Below the pieces are notes generated by a model. The model saw only the letters and a program-made list of their open reading frames with translations, was not told the DNA's origin and searched no databases. A program made the translations under genes and the position numbers. From an uncultured Bacilli bacterium (GTDB lineage Bacteria > Bacillota_I > Bacilli_A > RF39 > UBA660): DNA of 32,148 nucleotides. The DNA lies in the NCBI GenBank assembly GCA_947628375.1, contig CANQZQ010000005.1:1-32148 (forward strand). Direction: 5' to 3'. Shown here one piece after another: positions 6,357 through 14,044 of this stretch; position 1 is the stretch's first letter; the number at the start of each line of letters is the position of its first letter.

Positions 6357-6905
6357 TCACTTTTCAAGAGTTTTATAAATTTTCACAATTCTCACTATAA
6401 TCTCTTTATCATCAATATCTATTTTATTAGTGCTAATTAACGTAGCTAGGCCATTTGCATATAACCAAACATGCATAAATAATTCTTTAGCCTCAGAAAA
6501 AGTATAACCTTGTTTATTAACCAAATTAATAATAGCCCCTTGATTCCATTTTTCATTTAAAACATCATCAATACTTTTCCATTTTAAATTATTTGATAAA
6601 AATAAACTAATAAATAAATTTTTATAATATTTAGCAAATTCCACATAGGCAACACATAATGTTACTAAAGCTTTTTTATTATCTACTCTACTAGTGATAA
6701 ATTCATCATATTGTTTATATATTTCTTTATATATATCTTCTTTTATTTCATCCATATTTTGATAAATACGATATAAAGGTTTAGTGGAGATCTTTAACTC
6801 TTTAGCTAAATCTCTTGCATTAAGTGAATCCCAACCTTTTTTGTTAATCATGACAACTGCTTTTTTAATTATTGTTTCTTTTTCTAATTTGCAACTTGCT
6901 GGCAT
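6357..6905 (-). CDS. TetR-family transcriptional regulator
   Basis: The product is 182 residues, with AGAGGGGTG ahead of the ATG. The N-terminal 60 residues are a TetR-type helix-turn-helix: INKKGWDSLNARDLAKELKIS then TKPLYRIYQNMDEIKEDIYK, with the typical LYxxYxNxxEI recognition-helix ending. The C-terminal helical ligand/dimer domain contains HVWLYANGLATLI, recalling the WHG-type TetR C-terminus. The stop is TGA. Its promoter overlaps a perfect palindrome, so autorepression is likely. The nearest downstream genes are the three thioredoxin-like paralogues and the divergent neighbour is the first J-domain gene. Either could be its target; the ligand is unknown. Confidence 0.9.
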   Translation of the reverse strand: MPASCKLEKETIIKKAVVMINKKGWDSLNARDLAKELKISTKPLYRIYQNMDEIKEDIYKEIYKQYDEFITSRVDNKKALVTLCVAYVEFAKYYKNLFISLFLSNNLKWKSIDDVLNEKWNQGAIINLVNKQGYTFSEAKELFMHVWLYANGLATLISTNKIDIDDKEIIVRIVKIYKTLEK

Positions 6906-6920
6906 ATTATCACCCCTCTA

Positions 6921-6934
6921 GTAACTATTGTTAC
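6921..6934. promoter_or_regulatory. Palindromic operator at the TetR-type gene start site
   Basis: GTAAC-TATT-GTTAC is a perfect 5-4-5 inverted repeat, located where transcription from the adjacent promoter should begin. Position and symmetry fit a TetR-family operator. No second copy is seen elsewhere in the divergent intergenic region or ahead of copy C. Confidence 0.6.
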
Positions 6935-6938
6935 CATA

Positions 6939-6967
6939 ATTATATTATCTTTATTTAAGCTTGTCAA
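6939..6967 (-). promoter_or_regulatory. Consensus sigma-A promoter of the TetR-type gene
   Basis: On the minus strand TTGACA (6962-6967) and TATAAT (6939-6944) are both perfect and separated by exactly 17 nt. A promoter this strong on a regulator usually implies tight repression, matching the operator immediately downstream. Confidence 0.9.
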
Positions 6968-7018
6968 ATTTATTTTATTAGACTGTAAATAACTAGCCAT
7001 TTATACTTGAAAAATAAA

Positions 7019-7048
7019 TTGACCTATTATATATTATTTTTATAGAAT
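7019..7048 (+). promoter_or_regulatory. Promoter of J-domain gene 1
   Basis: TTGACC (7019-7024) and TAGAAT (7043-7048) are 18 nt apart; an alternative -10, TATAGA, is at 16 nt. TAGAAT is also the -10 of the next two promoters in this array. Confidence 0.6.
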
Positions 7049-7078
7049 AAGATAAGTTTTTAGGAGGATAATGTAAAA

Positions 7079-8803
7079 ATGACTTTCGATGAAGCTTTAA
7101 AAATTTTGGGATTAGATAACAATTATTCAGAAAGCCAGTTACGAAAAAAGTTTCATGATTTAGCAAGAATTTATCATCCTGATGGACAAGTAGACAAATC
7201 TTTAGAAGAACAAGAAATCGCATCAGAAAAAATGAAAGAAATAAATGAAGCTTATGATATTTTAACAAAATCTTTAAAAGAAGGGAAAAAAACAACTGAA
7301 AGTAATGCAAATTATTCAAATAATAATGCAAGTGAACATACCGTTAATTATTCATCTGATATTTTCGATAATTGGAACTGGTACAATATTAATGAGTTAA
7401 ATAACTATAGAGATTCTAAAACAAATATTATTAAAAAATACATTTTAACTTTTAATTTTAAGTGTAAGTTTTTAGATAAGGCTAATTTCAACCAATTTGT
7501 AAATGAATCTATCTTTAAAATTAGTAATGCAAAAAGTAAAATAGAAATAGATGAGGTTTTTTTAAAATTTACTAACACATTAGAAAAAATTTATAAAGAA
7601 TTTAAAAATAGATATTTTAAAATTAATAATATACCTGAAAATACACCTTTTGCTATTGATACTAACTTAACTTTTGAAGAATTTTTTAAAAAACTAGAGG
7701 ATATTAACAAAAATAAACAAGCCAATATTATCACAGAAGAGGTACATAGTTTAGTAGCATCTTACCAACTTCGCGAAAATTACGAAGATTTGCAAAATAG
7801 TATTAATGATTTAATGAATAACACTATAGACACTCTTTTATTAGTTCAGGATAGTTTTAATTATGAACTTCTTAAAAATAATCATCTTAATCAATTAAAA
7901 AGTAATATTGATGAATTATTCAAAAGGGCTTCTGTTAACAAACCTTTATATTTAGAATTGTTAGAAATTATAAATAAGTATAATTTGCCATTTAAAGATA
8001 GAATAGAAAATCTCAAAAATAAGATAGGCGATCCTTTATTTCCTATTTATTATCAAGAACTAAAGGCAGATATTAATAATTTACTTGAATTACTTGATCA
8101 TGGTGAGGAAATTAAGAATATTGAAAATAATCTTGCTATTAGATTTAATGAAGCAATAAATAGTATAAATGATCCACAAAAGCAAAAACTTATTATATCT
8201 TTATATCAAAGTATTATAAGTAATTTATCAAATATTAGTTTTGAAGGACTTATGCTACTTAATGAAATCAATTTTTACGATTATGATGAAGCTTTAAGAA
8301 TTTATAATAAAGTTAAAAATAATTTAATTACAGATAAAAATATAGAAGTTTATTTATGCGACGGGGTAATAGGTATAGCGCCAATAAAGCATGTAAAAGT
8401 AGATGGTGTAGAATATAATTTAACAGCTATTAATAAACAAAATGTCTTAAAAAAAGACAAAACTTTATTTGGGCAAATAGTATCTTTAGATGATTTTATG
8501 AAAAAAGCTATAGCCAGTTTTACAGTAGGTGAAAATAAAGAAGGAGAAGAAGTTATAATTCTATTTGAATTAAATTCTCTTAAACTCTGCTTATATAAGG
8601 GTCATTTGGAATTTTTTGACGATATAAAAAAACCATTTATAATACAAAATAAAACTAATCCTAATGATTATCAAGGTCGTTTGCAAGATAGAAATTATAT
8701 TATATCTTTAATTATTAATGATTGCTATCGAACATTGAAAATTTCAGAAAAAAAAGACTATCAAGTAATTGAAACATCATCTAAAAAAGTTGGTTCTCGA
8801 TAA
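7079..8803 (+). CDS. J-domain (DnaJ-like) protein, paralogue 1 of 5
   Basis: The product is 574 residues. An N-terminal J-domain (about 1-65) carries the intact HPD tripeptide at 33-35, which stimulates Hsp70 ATPases, and the closing helix EKMKEINEAYDIL. There is no Gly/Phe region, zinc domain or DnaJ C-terminal fold, so it is a class C type J-protein. An Asn/Ser-rich linker (about 68-100) leads to about 300 residues of charged helices with the family block NKPLYLELLEIINKYNLPF near 290. A C-terminal beta-rich module of about 130 residues contains KLCLYKGHLEFF and ends near SLIINDCYR. No signal peptide or membrane helix is seen, so it is probably cytosolic. It has its own promoter and terminator. 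It is the most divergent of paralogues 1-4. The C-terminal region is unknown to me. Confidence 0.85.
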   Translation: MTFDEALKILGLDNNYSESQLRKKFHDLARIYHPDGQVDKSLEEQEIASEKMKEINEAYDILTKSLKEGKKTTESNANYSNNNASEHTVNYSSDIFDNWNWYNINELNNYRDSKTNIIKKYILTFNFKCKFLDKANFNQFVNESIFKISNAKSKIEIDEVFLKFTNTLEKIYKEFKNRYFKINNIPENTPFAIDTNLTFEEFFKKLEDINKNKQANIITEEVHSLVASYQLRENYEDLQNSINDLMNNTIDTLLLVQDSFNYELLKNNHLNQLKSNIDELFKRASVNKPLYLELLEIINKYNLPFKDRIENLKNKIGDPLFPIYYQELKADINNLLELLDHGEEIKNIENNLAIRFNEAINSINDPQKQKLIISLYQSIISNLSNISFEGLMLLNEINFYDYDEALRIYNKVKNNLITDKNIEVYLCDGVIGIAPIKHVKVDGVEYNLTAINKQNVLKKDKTLFGQIVSLDDFMKKAIASFTVGENKEGEEVIILFELNSLKLCLYKGHLEFFDDIKKPFIIQNKTNPNDYQGRLQDRNYIISLIINDCYRTLKISEKKDYQVIETSSKKVGSR

Positions 8804-8820
8804 TTTACAAAAAATATTAT

Positions 8821-8853
8821 GGCCATTTTCTAATGCAGGAAAGTGGCTTTTTA
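8821..8853 (+). terminator. Terminator of J-domain gene 1
   Basis: GCCATTTTC and GAAAGTGGC (one G-T pair) form a 9-bp stem followed by TTTTT. It sits directly before the promoter of J-domain gene 2. Confidence 0.85.
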
Positions 8854-8854
8854 A

Positions 8855-8883
8855 TTGACATTGAAAATGCCTTATGCTAGAAT
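8855..8883 (+). promoter_or_regulatory. Promoter of J-domain gene 2
   Basis: TTGACA (8855-8860), a 17-nt spacer ending in TGC, and TAGAAT (8878-8883). The whole stretch from the -35 to the ATG is visibly homologous to the promoter of J-domain gene 3. Confidence 0.85.
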
Positions 8884-8908
8884 ACTACTTAATTTCGGAG
8901 GGAATTTT

Positions 8909-10579
8909 ATGGACTTTTATAAAGCTTTACAAATAATTGGGTTATCTAATAATTATACTGAAAAAGAATTACGAAAAAAATATCATGATTTAGCAAGAAC
9001 TTATCACCCTGATGCATATGTAGATAAATCTTTAGAAGAACAAAAAATGGCCTCAGATAAAATGAAAGAAATAAATGAAGCTTATGATATTTTAGCTAAA
9101 GCTTTAAAAGGAAAAAGATACTATTCTACTTTTTCTAATAATGATAATGATGAAGATAATGATAATGAATTTAATAATACTGACCTTCAAAAATATAAAG
9201 ATAATATTTTAAATTTTATTAACAAAAATAATAATATAAGTATTAAAGTTAGCGATGTATTTAGTGAAGATATTTCCAGTTTTAAAAATTTTATTTCTGA
9301 ATATTCAAAGCGCATTAAAGAAGCTAATAGTAAAAAAATAATAGATAGTATTTATGATGATTATAAAGAATTACTTAAAAGATATTACAAAGATTTTAAA
9401 TATACATATTTTACAAAAAATAATATACCTTTAGAAAGTTATTTTATCATTAATACTATGTTATCAATTAATGAATTTTATAAGAGCTTAGAAAACTTTA
9501 AAAATTATCTCTATAATAACGTTGTAAAAGAAGTTGATGATGTAATTTCATTTTATAAAAATTCTACTTATTATAATGATATCAAAGATAAAGTTGAAAA
9601 ATTAAAATCAGAAACAGTTGCAAGTATTTTAAGTATTGACTCAAGTCTTTATGATTATAAAATTAATGAAGATTTTTATTTAAATAGTCTTAAAAGTGAA
9701 ATTGAAGATTTAATTAAAATAATATCTATTAATAAACCATTATATTTAGAATTAAAAGAAATAATAAATAAAGACTACTTACCGTTTGAAGAAGATCTTG
9801 AAAAACTGGAAAAGAATCTTTATAGCCCTTTATTTCCGTTATTTTATCAGGAATTAAAATTAAAAGTTACGACTATATTAGATTGTTGCTTTAATCATGA
9901 TGATGAAATAAAAGAAATTGAAAATAATCTAACTAATAAATATAATGAGGCTATAAAAAATATAAAAGATGGTAGACAAAGCTTTTTGATAAAACATTTA
10001 TATGATTCTATCTTTAATTTTTTAAGTACAAGAAAATATACTAATTTTGAAAGCATTAAGCTTCTTAATAAAATTGATTTTAATAATTATGAAGAAGCTT
10101 CAAAAATTTATAATTGTGTTCTAGATAATTTAAATACTGATAAAGAATTTGAAATTTATTTAGATCAAAATAAAGCAAATACGATAGTTTCAAAACATGT
10201 TGTAATTGATAATGAGGAATATGATGTATCTACTTTAAACAATGAACAAATAGTTCATGAAATTTATAGAGACATGGATAGTAATGTTATATCTTTAAAC
10301 TTATTTATGATTTGTGCAGAAGAATTTTTTTCAACATTTGAGTGGAGGGGAGAAACATGTGTTGGACTTTACCGATGGAATAATTTAATTCTATGTATAT
10401 ATAAAGAACATTTAGAATTTTTAAATGAATGTATGATATCAAATATAAACCAAATAGAGCCAAGAGAATATATCATCTTTAAAGGGAAACAATTTATTGA
10501 AAGTTTAATTATTAATGATTGTTATCGAAATATTGAAAAGTTTAAAGAAAATAAAAAGGCAAAGAAAAGAAAGAGATAA
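8909..10579 (+). CDS. J-domain (DnaJ-like) protein, paralogue 2 of 5
   Basis: The product is 556 residues. I use the ATG with GGAGGG upstream; a longer reading frame from a TTG at 8855 would start inside the -35 box. The J-domain has HPD at 33-35. Its DNA from 8971 to 9096 is identical by eye to that of paralogue 3. After a linker with many Asn and Asp residues (about 75-95), the helical middle shows the family blocks LSINEFYKSL and NKPLYLELKEIIN, then IENNLTNKYNEAIKNI. The C-terminal beta-rich module contains LCIYKEHLEFL and ESLIINDCYR, and the chain ends in a basic tail KKAKKRKR. It is a monocistronic unit with a strong promoter and terminator. Partner Hsp70 and client are unknown. Confidence 0.86.
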   Translation: MDFYKALQIIGLSNNYTEKELRKKYHDLARTYHPDAYVDKSLEEQKMASDKMKEINEAYDILAKALKGKRYYSTFSNNDNDEDNDNEFNNTDLQKYKDNILNFINKNNNISIKVSDVFSEDISSFKNFISEYSKRIKEANSKKIIDSIYDDYKELLKRYYKDFKYTYFTKNNIPLESYFIINTMLSINEFYKSLENFKNYLYNNVVKEVDDVISFYKNSTYYNDIKDKVEKLKSETVASILSIDSSLYDYKINEDFYLNSLKSEIEDLIKIISINKPLYLELKEIINKDYLPFEEDLEKLEKNLYSPLFPLFYQELKLKVTTILDCCFNHDDEIKEIENNLTNKYNEAIKNIKDGRQSFLIKHLYDSIFNFLSTRKYTNFESIKLLNKIDFNNYEEASKIYNCVLDNLNTDKEFEIYLDQNKANTIVSKHVVIDNEEYDVSTLNNEQIVHEIYRDMDSNVISLNLFMICAEEFFSTFEWRGETCVGLYRWNNLILCIYKEHLEFLNECMISNINQIEPREYIIFKGKQFIESLIINDCYRNIEKFKENKKAKKRKR

Positions 10580-10587
10580 TACTATGT

Positions 10588-10625
10588 AAAAAGAGGAAAG
10601 TTGAAAATCACTTTTCTCTTTTTCA
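10588..10625 (+). terminator. Terminator of J-domain gene 2
   Basis: AAAAGAGGAAAGT pairs with ACTTTTCTCTTTT over 13 bp with one G-T pair around the loop TGAAAATC, followed by further T residues. Confidence 0.88.
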
Positions 10626-10640
10626 ATTTTATTTTAATGA

Positions 10641-10669
10641 TTGACAGCGAAAATATCTTATGTTAGAAT
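10641..10669 (+). promoter_or_regulatory. Promoter of the J-domain gene 3-4-5 unit
   Basis: TTGACA (10641-10646), 17-nt spacer, TAGAAT (10664-10669). It shares GAAAAT, CTTATG, the -10 and the following ACT-CTTAATT with the promoter of gene 2, so the promoter was duplicated together with the gene. Confidence 0.87.
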
Positions 10670-10696
10670 ACTTCTTAATTCAAAGAGGGGGATTTT

Positions 10697-12373
10697 ATGG
10701 ATTTTTATAAAGCTTTACAAATAATTGGGCTATCTAGTAATTATACTGAAAAAGAGCTACGAAAAAAATATCATGATTTAGCAAGAACTTATCACCCTGA
10801 TGCATATGTAGATAAATCTTTAGAAGAACAAAAAATGGCCTCAGATAAAATGAAAGAAATAAATGAAGCTTATGATATTTTAGCAAAATCTTTAAAAGAT
10901 GAAAAATCATTTCAAAGTAGACCAAGTTATTGTAATTATACCAGTCATCAAAATGAAGATATTAAAGTTAATTTAAAAAAACACAAAGAAAAAATTCTAA
11001 GTTTTATTGAAAAAAATAGATATGTAAATAGCGATATCAGTGAAGAATTTATGGGAACTATTTATAATTTTAATTCATTTGTGGCTAAATATATAGCATA
11101 CGTGGCAAATGCAGAAAGTATAAATCTAGTTGATAATTTCTTTGACGATTATAAAAAAGAGTTAAAAGATTGGTATCATAAATTTAAAAATATTTATTTT
11201 ACAAGATATCTTATACCGGAAAGTTTTGATTTTGAAATTGATATTAATTTATCAATTAATGAGTTTTATGAACATTTAGTAAACTTTAAACATGACTACG
11301 ATAATGTAATAAAAAAGATAGATAATATAATATCTCCTTATAAACTTTATACCTATTATGAAGATATAAAAAATGATATTGAAAAATTAAGAGAAGAAGC
11401 AATTAATAATGTTTGTGATGATTATAATATGGAAAGTTATTATTATATAAATTTGCGCCACAATCTTGATAATTTATTTAAGTATTATTCTATTAATAAG
11501 CCATTATATGCAGAATTAGAAGAAATAATAAATAACAATAGTTTACCTTTTCAAAGAAAATTTCAAAGAAAAATGGAAAATCTTAGAGAAAATATATATA
11601 GTCCTTTATTTTATCTTTATTATATTGAGTTAAAGCTAAATATTAATAATTTATTAGACTACCAAATTCATGAGGGAGAAATTGCAGATATTGAAAATAA
11701 TTTAACCCAAAAATATAATGAAGCTTTAAAAAATATAAATGATGATAATGAGAAAAAAGAGTTATATTTTTTCTATAAATCCGTTGTGCATTATTTAAAA
11801 ACACCAAAAAATGTTAGCTTTCAAAGTATTAAACTCCTTAATGAAATTGATTTTAATAATTATGAAGAAGTTTTAAAAATTCATGATAAAATTAATAATA
11901 ATTTAATTACTAATAAAAGAGTTGAAATCTATATAAATAAATCCGAACAAAATGCCATAGCATCTATACATATTAAATTTGATGATGAAGAATATGATAT
12001 ATATTCAGTTAATGGCGAAGACGTAGTTTATGAGACTAATAATATGGATAATAATTTTATTTCTCTAGATGAATTTATGCCATCATTTGCAACCTTTGAT
12101 TGGAATGGTGAGTCTTGCATTGGACTTTACAACTATTATGGTTTATGTCTATGTGTCTATAAAGGCCATTTACAATTTTTAAGCTATCCAGCAAGAACCA
12201 ATATTGAATGGTACCCAGATTATAAATTTGGTATGTTTCAAAACAAAGATTATGTTAAAAGTTTATTAATCAATCAATACTATCAATATATTGAATTATG
12301 CAAAAAAGAAAAGAAAATCTTAAATTTAAATGATTTGGAAAATAATAATAATTTAGAAATCAAAAGAAAATAA
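10697..12373 (+). CDS. J-domain (DnaJ-like) protein, paralogue 3 of 5
   Basis: The product is 558 residues, with AGAGGGGG ahead of the ATG. The J-domain (1-65, HPD at 33-35) is nearly the same as in paralogue 2, including the 126-nt identical tract at 10759-10884. The middle and end instead match paralogue 5 best: FKHDYDNVIKKIDNII, LFKYYSINKPLY, NVSFQSIKLLNEIDFNN, NNLITNK, TFDWNGE, WYPD and KDYVKSLLIN all recur there. This makes it a mosaic. The helical middle spans about 95-400 and the beta-rich C-terminal module about 405-535. It is first in a three-gene unit: gene 4 starts 34 nt later without a terminator. No membrane segment or signal peptide. Confidence 0.86.
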   Translation: MDFYKALQIIGLSSNYTEKELRKKYHDLARTYHPDAYVDKSLEEQKMASDKMKEINEAYDILAKSLKDEKSFQSRPSYCNYTSHQNEDIKVNLKKHKEKILSFIEKNRYVNSDISEEFMGTIYNFNSFVAKYIAYVANAESINLVDNFFDDYKKELKDWYHKFKNIYFTRYLIPESFDFEIDINLSINEFYEHLVNFKHDYDNVIKKIDNIISPYKLYTYYEDIKNDIEKLREEAINNVCDDYNMESYYYINLRHNLDNLFKYYSINKPLYAELEEIINNNSLPFQRKFQRKMENLRENIYSPLFYLYYIELKLNINNLLDYQIHEGEIADIENNLTQKYNEALKNINDDNEKKELYFFYKSVVHYLKTPKNVSFQSIKLLNEIDFNNYEEVLKIHDKINNNLITNKRVEIYINKSEQNAIASIHIKFDDEEYDIYSVNGEDVVYETNNMDNNFISLDEFMPSFATFDWNGESCIGLYNYYGLCLCVYKGHLQFLSYPARTNIEWYPDYKFGMFQNKDYVKSLLINQYYQYIELCKKEKKILNLNDLENNNNLEIKRK

Positions 12374-12407
12374 TTTCTAAATCAATTAAAAGGGAGGAGG
12401 ATTATAA

Positions 12408-14039
12408 ATGCTTTTTCAAGAAGCACTAAATTTATTTGGGTTAAATAGTAATTATACTGAAAAAGAATTACGAAAAAAATATCATGATCTAGCAAAAATT
12501 AATCATCCGGATGCGTATGTAGGTAAGTCTTTAGAAGAACAAAAAATGGCCTCAGAAAAAATGAAAGAAATAAATGAAGCTTACGGTGTTTTAACAACAT
12601 CTTTAAAAGACAAAAGCAATCGAACCGAAAGAAAAAATTACACTAGTTATAATTATGATCCTAAAAAGAATTATGCGGATTTAAAAAAATATAAAGGTGA
12701 AATTCTAGATTTTATTGAAAAAAATTCCTATGTAGGTAGGGAGGTTAAAGATGAATATAGTAAAATTATATATGATTTTATGACCTTTGTTTCGGAATAT
12801 AAAATGTTTATTACAAGAGAATATGATAAAGATTTAATAGATGATTTATATGAGAGATATAAAACAAAACTTAGAGAATGGTATCAAAAATTTAAAGAAG
12901 TTTTTTTTGCTAAGTATAATATACTTTTAGAGGTTCCTTTTAATATTGATATCAATTTATCTATTAATGGATTTTATGAGCATTTAATAAAGTTCGAACA
13001 TAATTATAATAATGTTATAAAAGAAATTGATGATATAATATATCCTTATAAAAATTATGCTTATTATGATGAGATCAAAGACGAAATTGAAAAATTAAGA
13101 AAAGAAACAATTATTGGCGTTTGTGATAATTATAATAAAAAACATTATTGCTATCAAGATTTACAAGATGGTATTAAGAATTTATTTGAATTTTATTCTA
13201 GTAATAAACCATTATATTTAGAGTTAGAAGAAATAATAAATGAAAATAATTTACCTTTTCAAGCACAACTTGAAGAACTTAAAAGAAACATTTATAAACC
13301 GATATTTCAACTTTATTATATGGAGTTAAAGTGTGAAGTTAATCGTTTAGGAGGTATACTTAATCATTACGGTGAAATAAGGGAAATTGAAAACAATCTA
13401 ACTATTAAATATAATGACGCTATAAAAAATATAAAAGATAAAATGCATAGAGATATGATAGGTTATTTGTACAATAAGATAATAAATTTTTTAGGAAGCA
13501 AAAATGAGACAAGTTTTGAAAGCCTTCAACTACTTAATAAAATTAATTTTATTAATTATGAAGAAGATTTAAATATTTATGAAAGTGTTGATAAATTTTT
13601 AATTACTGATAAAAAAGTTGAAATTTATTTAAGAACAAATAGTACCGATATAGTAGCGGACAAACATATTAAAATTGCTGATGAAGAATATGATATGTTA
13701 TCTATTAATGGTGAAAAAGTAATTTATGAAATTTATAATAATGTAGATAATAGTGTTATTTCTTTAGATGAATTTATGAGACTTGCCAGTGAATTTTTTA
13801 TAACATTTGATTGGAAAGGCGAACATTGTGTCGGACTTTACCGTTATAATGGATTAGTCCTATGTATTTATAGAGGTCATTTAGAATTTTTAAATGACGT
13901 TGGGATATCAAATATTGAGTTTCCCGAAGAACATGAATTTGGTAAAATGCGATGGAAACAATTTGTTAAAAGTTCAATTATTAATGAATATTACCGAGAT
14001 ATTGAAAAATTTAAAGACAATAATAAAAGAAAGAGATAA
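12408..14039 (+). CDS. J-domain (DnaJ-like) protein, paralogue 4 of 5
   Basis: The product is 543 residues. The ATG follows an exceptionally strong ribosome binding site, AGGGAGGAGG. The J-domain has HPD at 33-35 (LAKINHPDAYVGKS), and its second half is close to paralogues 2 and 3. The linker is short. The middle shows LSINGFYEHLIKFEHNYNNV and NKPLYLELEEIIN, then IENNLTIKYNDAIKNI. The C-terminal module has HIKIADEEYDMLSINGE and LVLCIYRGHLEFL, and the chain ends in a basic NNKRKR tail similar to that of paralogue 2. It is internal in the 3-4-5 unit and gene 5 begins 5 nt after its stop. No promoter of its own is seen. Function is unknown beyond the J-domain. Confidence 0.86.
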   Translation: MLFQEALNLFGLNSNYTEKELRKKYHDLAKINHPDAYVGKSLEEQKMASEKMKEINEAYGVLTTSLKDKSNRTERKNYTSYNYDPKKNYADLKKYKGEILDFIEKNSYVGREVKDEYSKIIYDFMTFVSEYKMFITREYDKDLIDDLYERYKTKLREWYQKFKEVFFAKYNILLEVPFNIDINLSINGFYEHLIKFEHNYNNVIKEIDDIIYPYKNYAYYDEIKDEIEKLRKETIIGVCDNYNKKHYCYQDLQDGIKNLFEFYSSNKPLYLELEEIINENNLPFQAQLEELKRNIYKPIFQLYYMELKCEVNRLGGILNHYGEIREIENNLTIKYNDAIKNIKDKMHRDMIGYLYNKIINFLGSKNETSFESLQLLNKINFINYEEDLNIYESVDKFLITDKKVEIYLRTNSTDIVADKHIKIADEEYDMLSINGEKVIYEIYNNVDNSVISLDEFMRLASEFFITFDWKGEHCVGLYRYNGLVLCIYRGHLEFLNDVGISNIEFPEEHEFGKMRWKQFVKSSIINEYYRDIEKFKDNNKRKR

Positions 14040-14044
14040 ACTAT

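Noticed and set aside
6993-7331. Minus-strand open frame over the start of J-domain gene 1; a similar one lies at 10734-10925
   Set aside because: Both are antisense shadows of the J-domain coding region, with no ribosome binding site and repetitive Leu/Phe composition. They recur because the paralogues share DNA.
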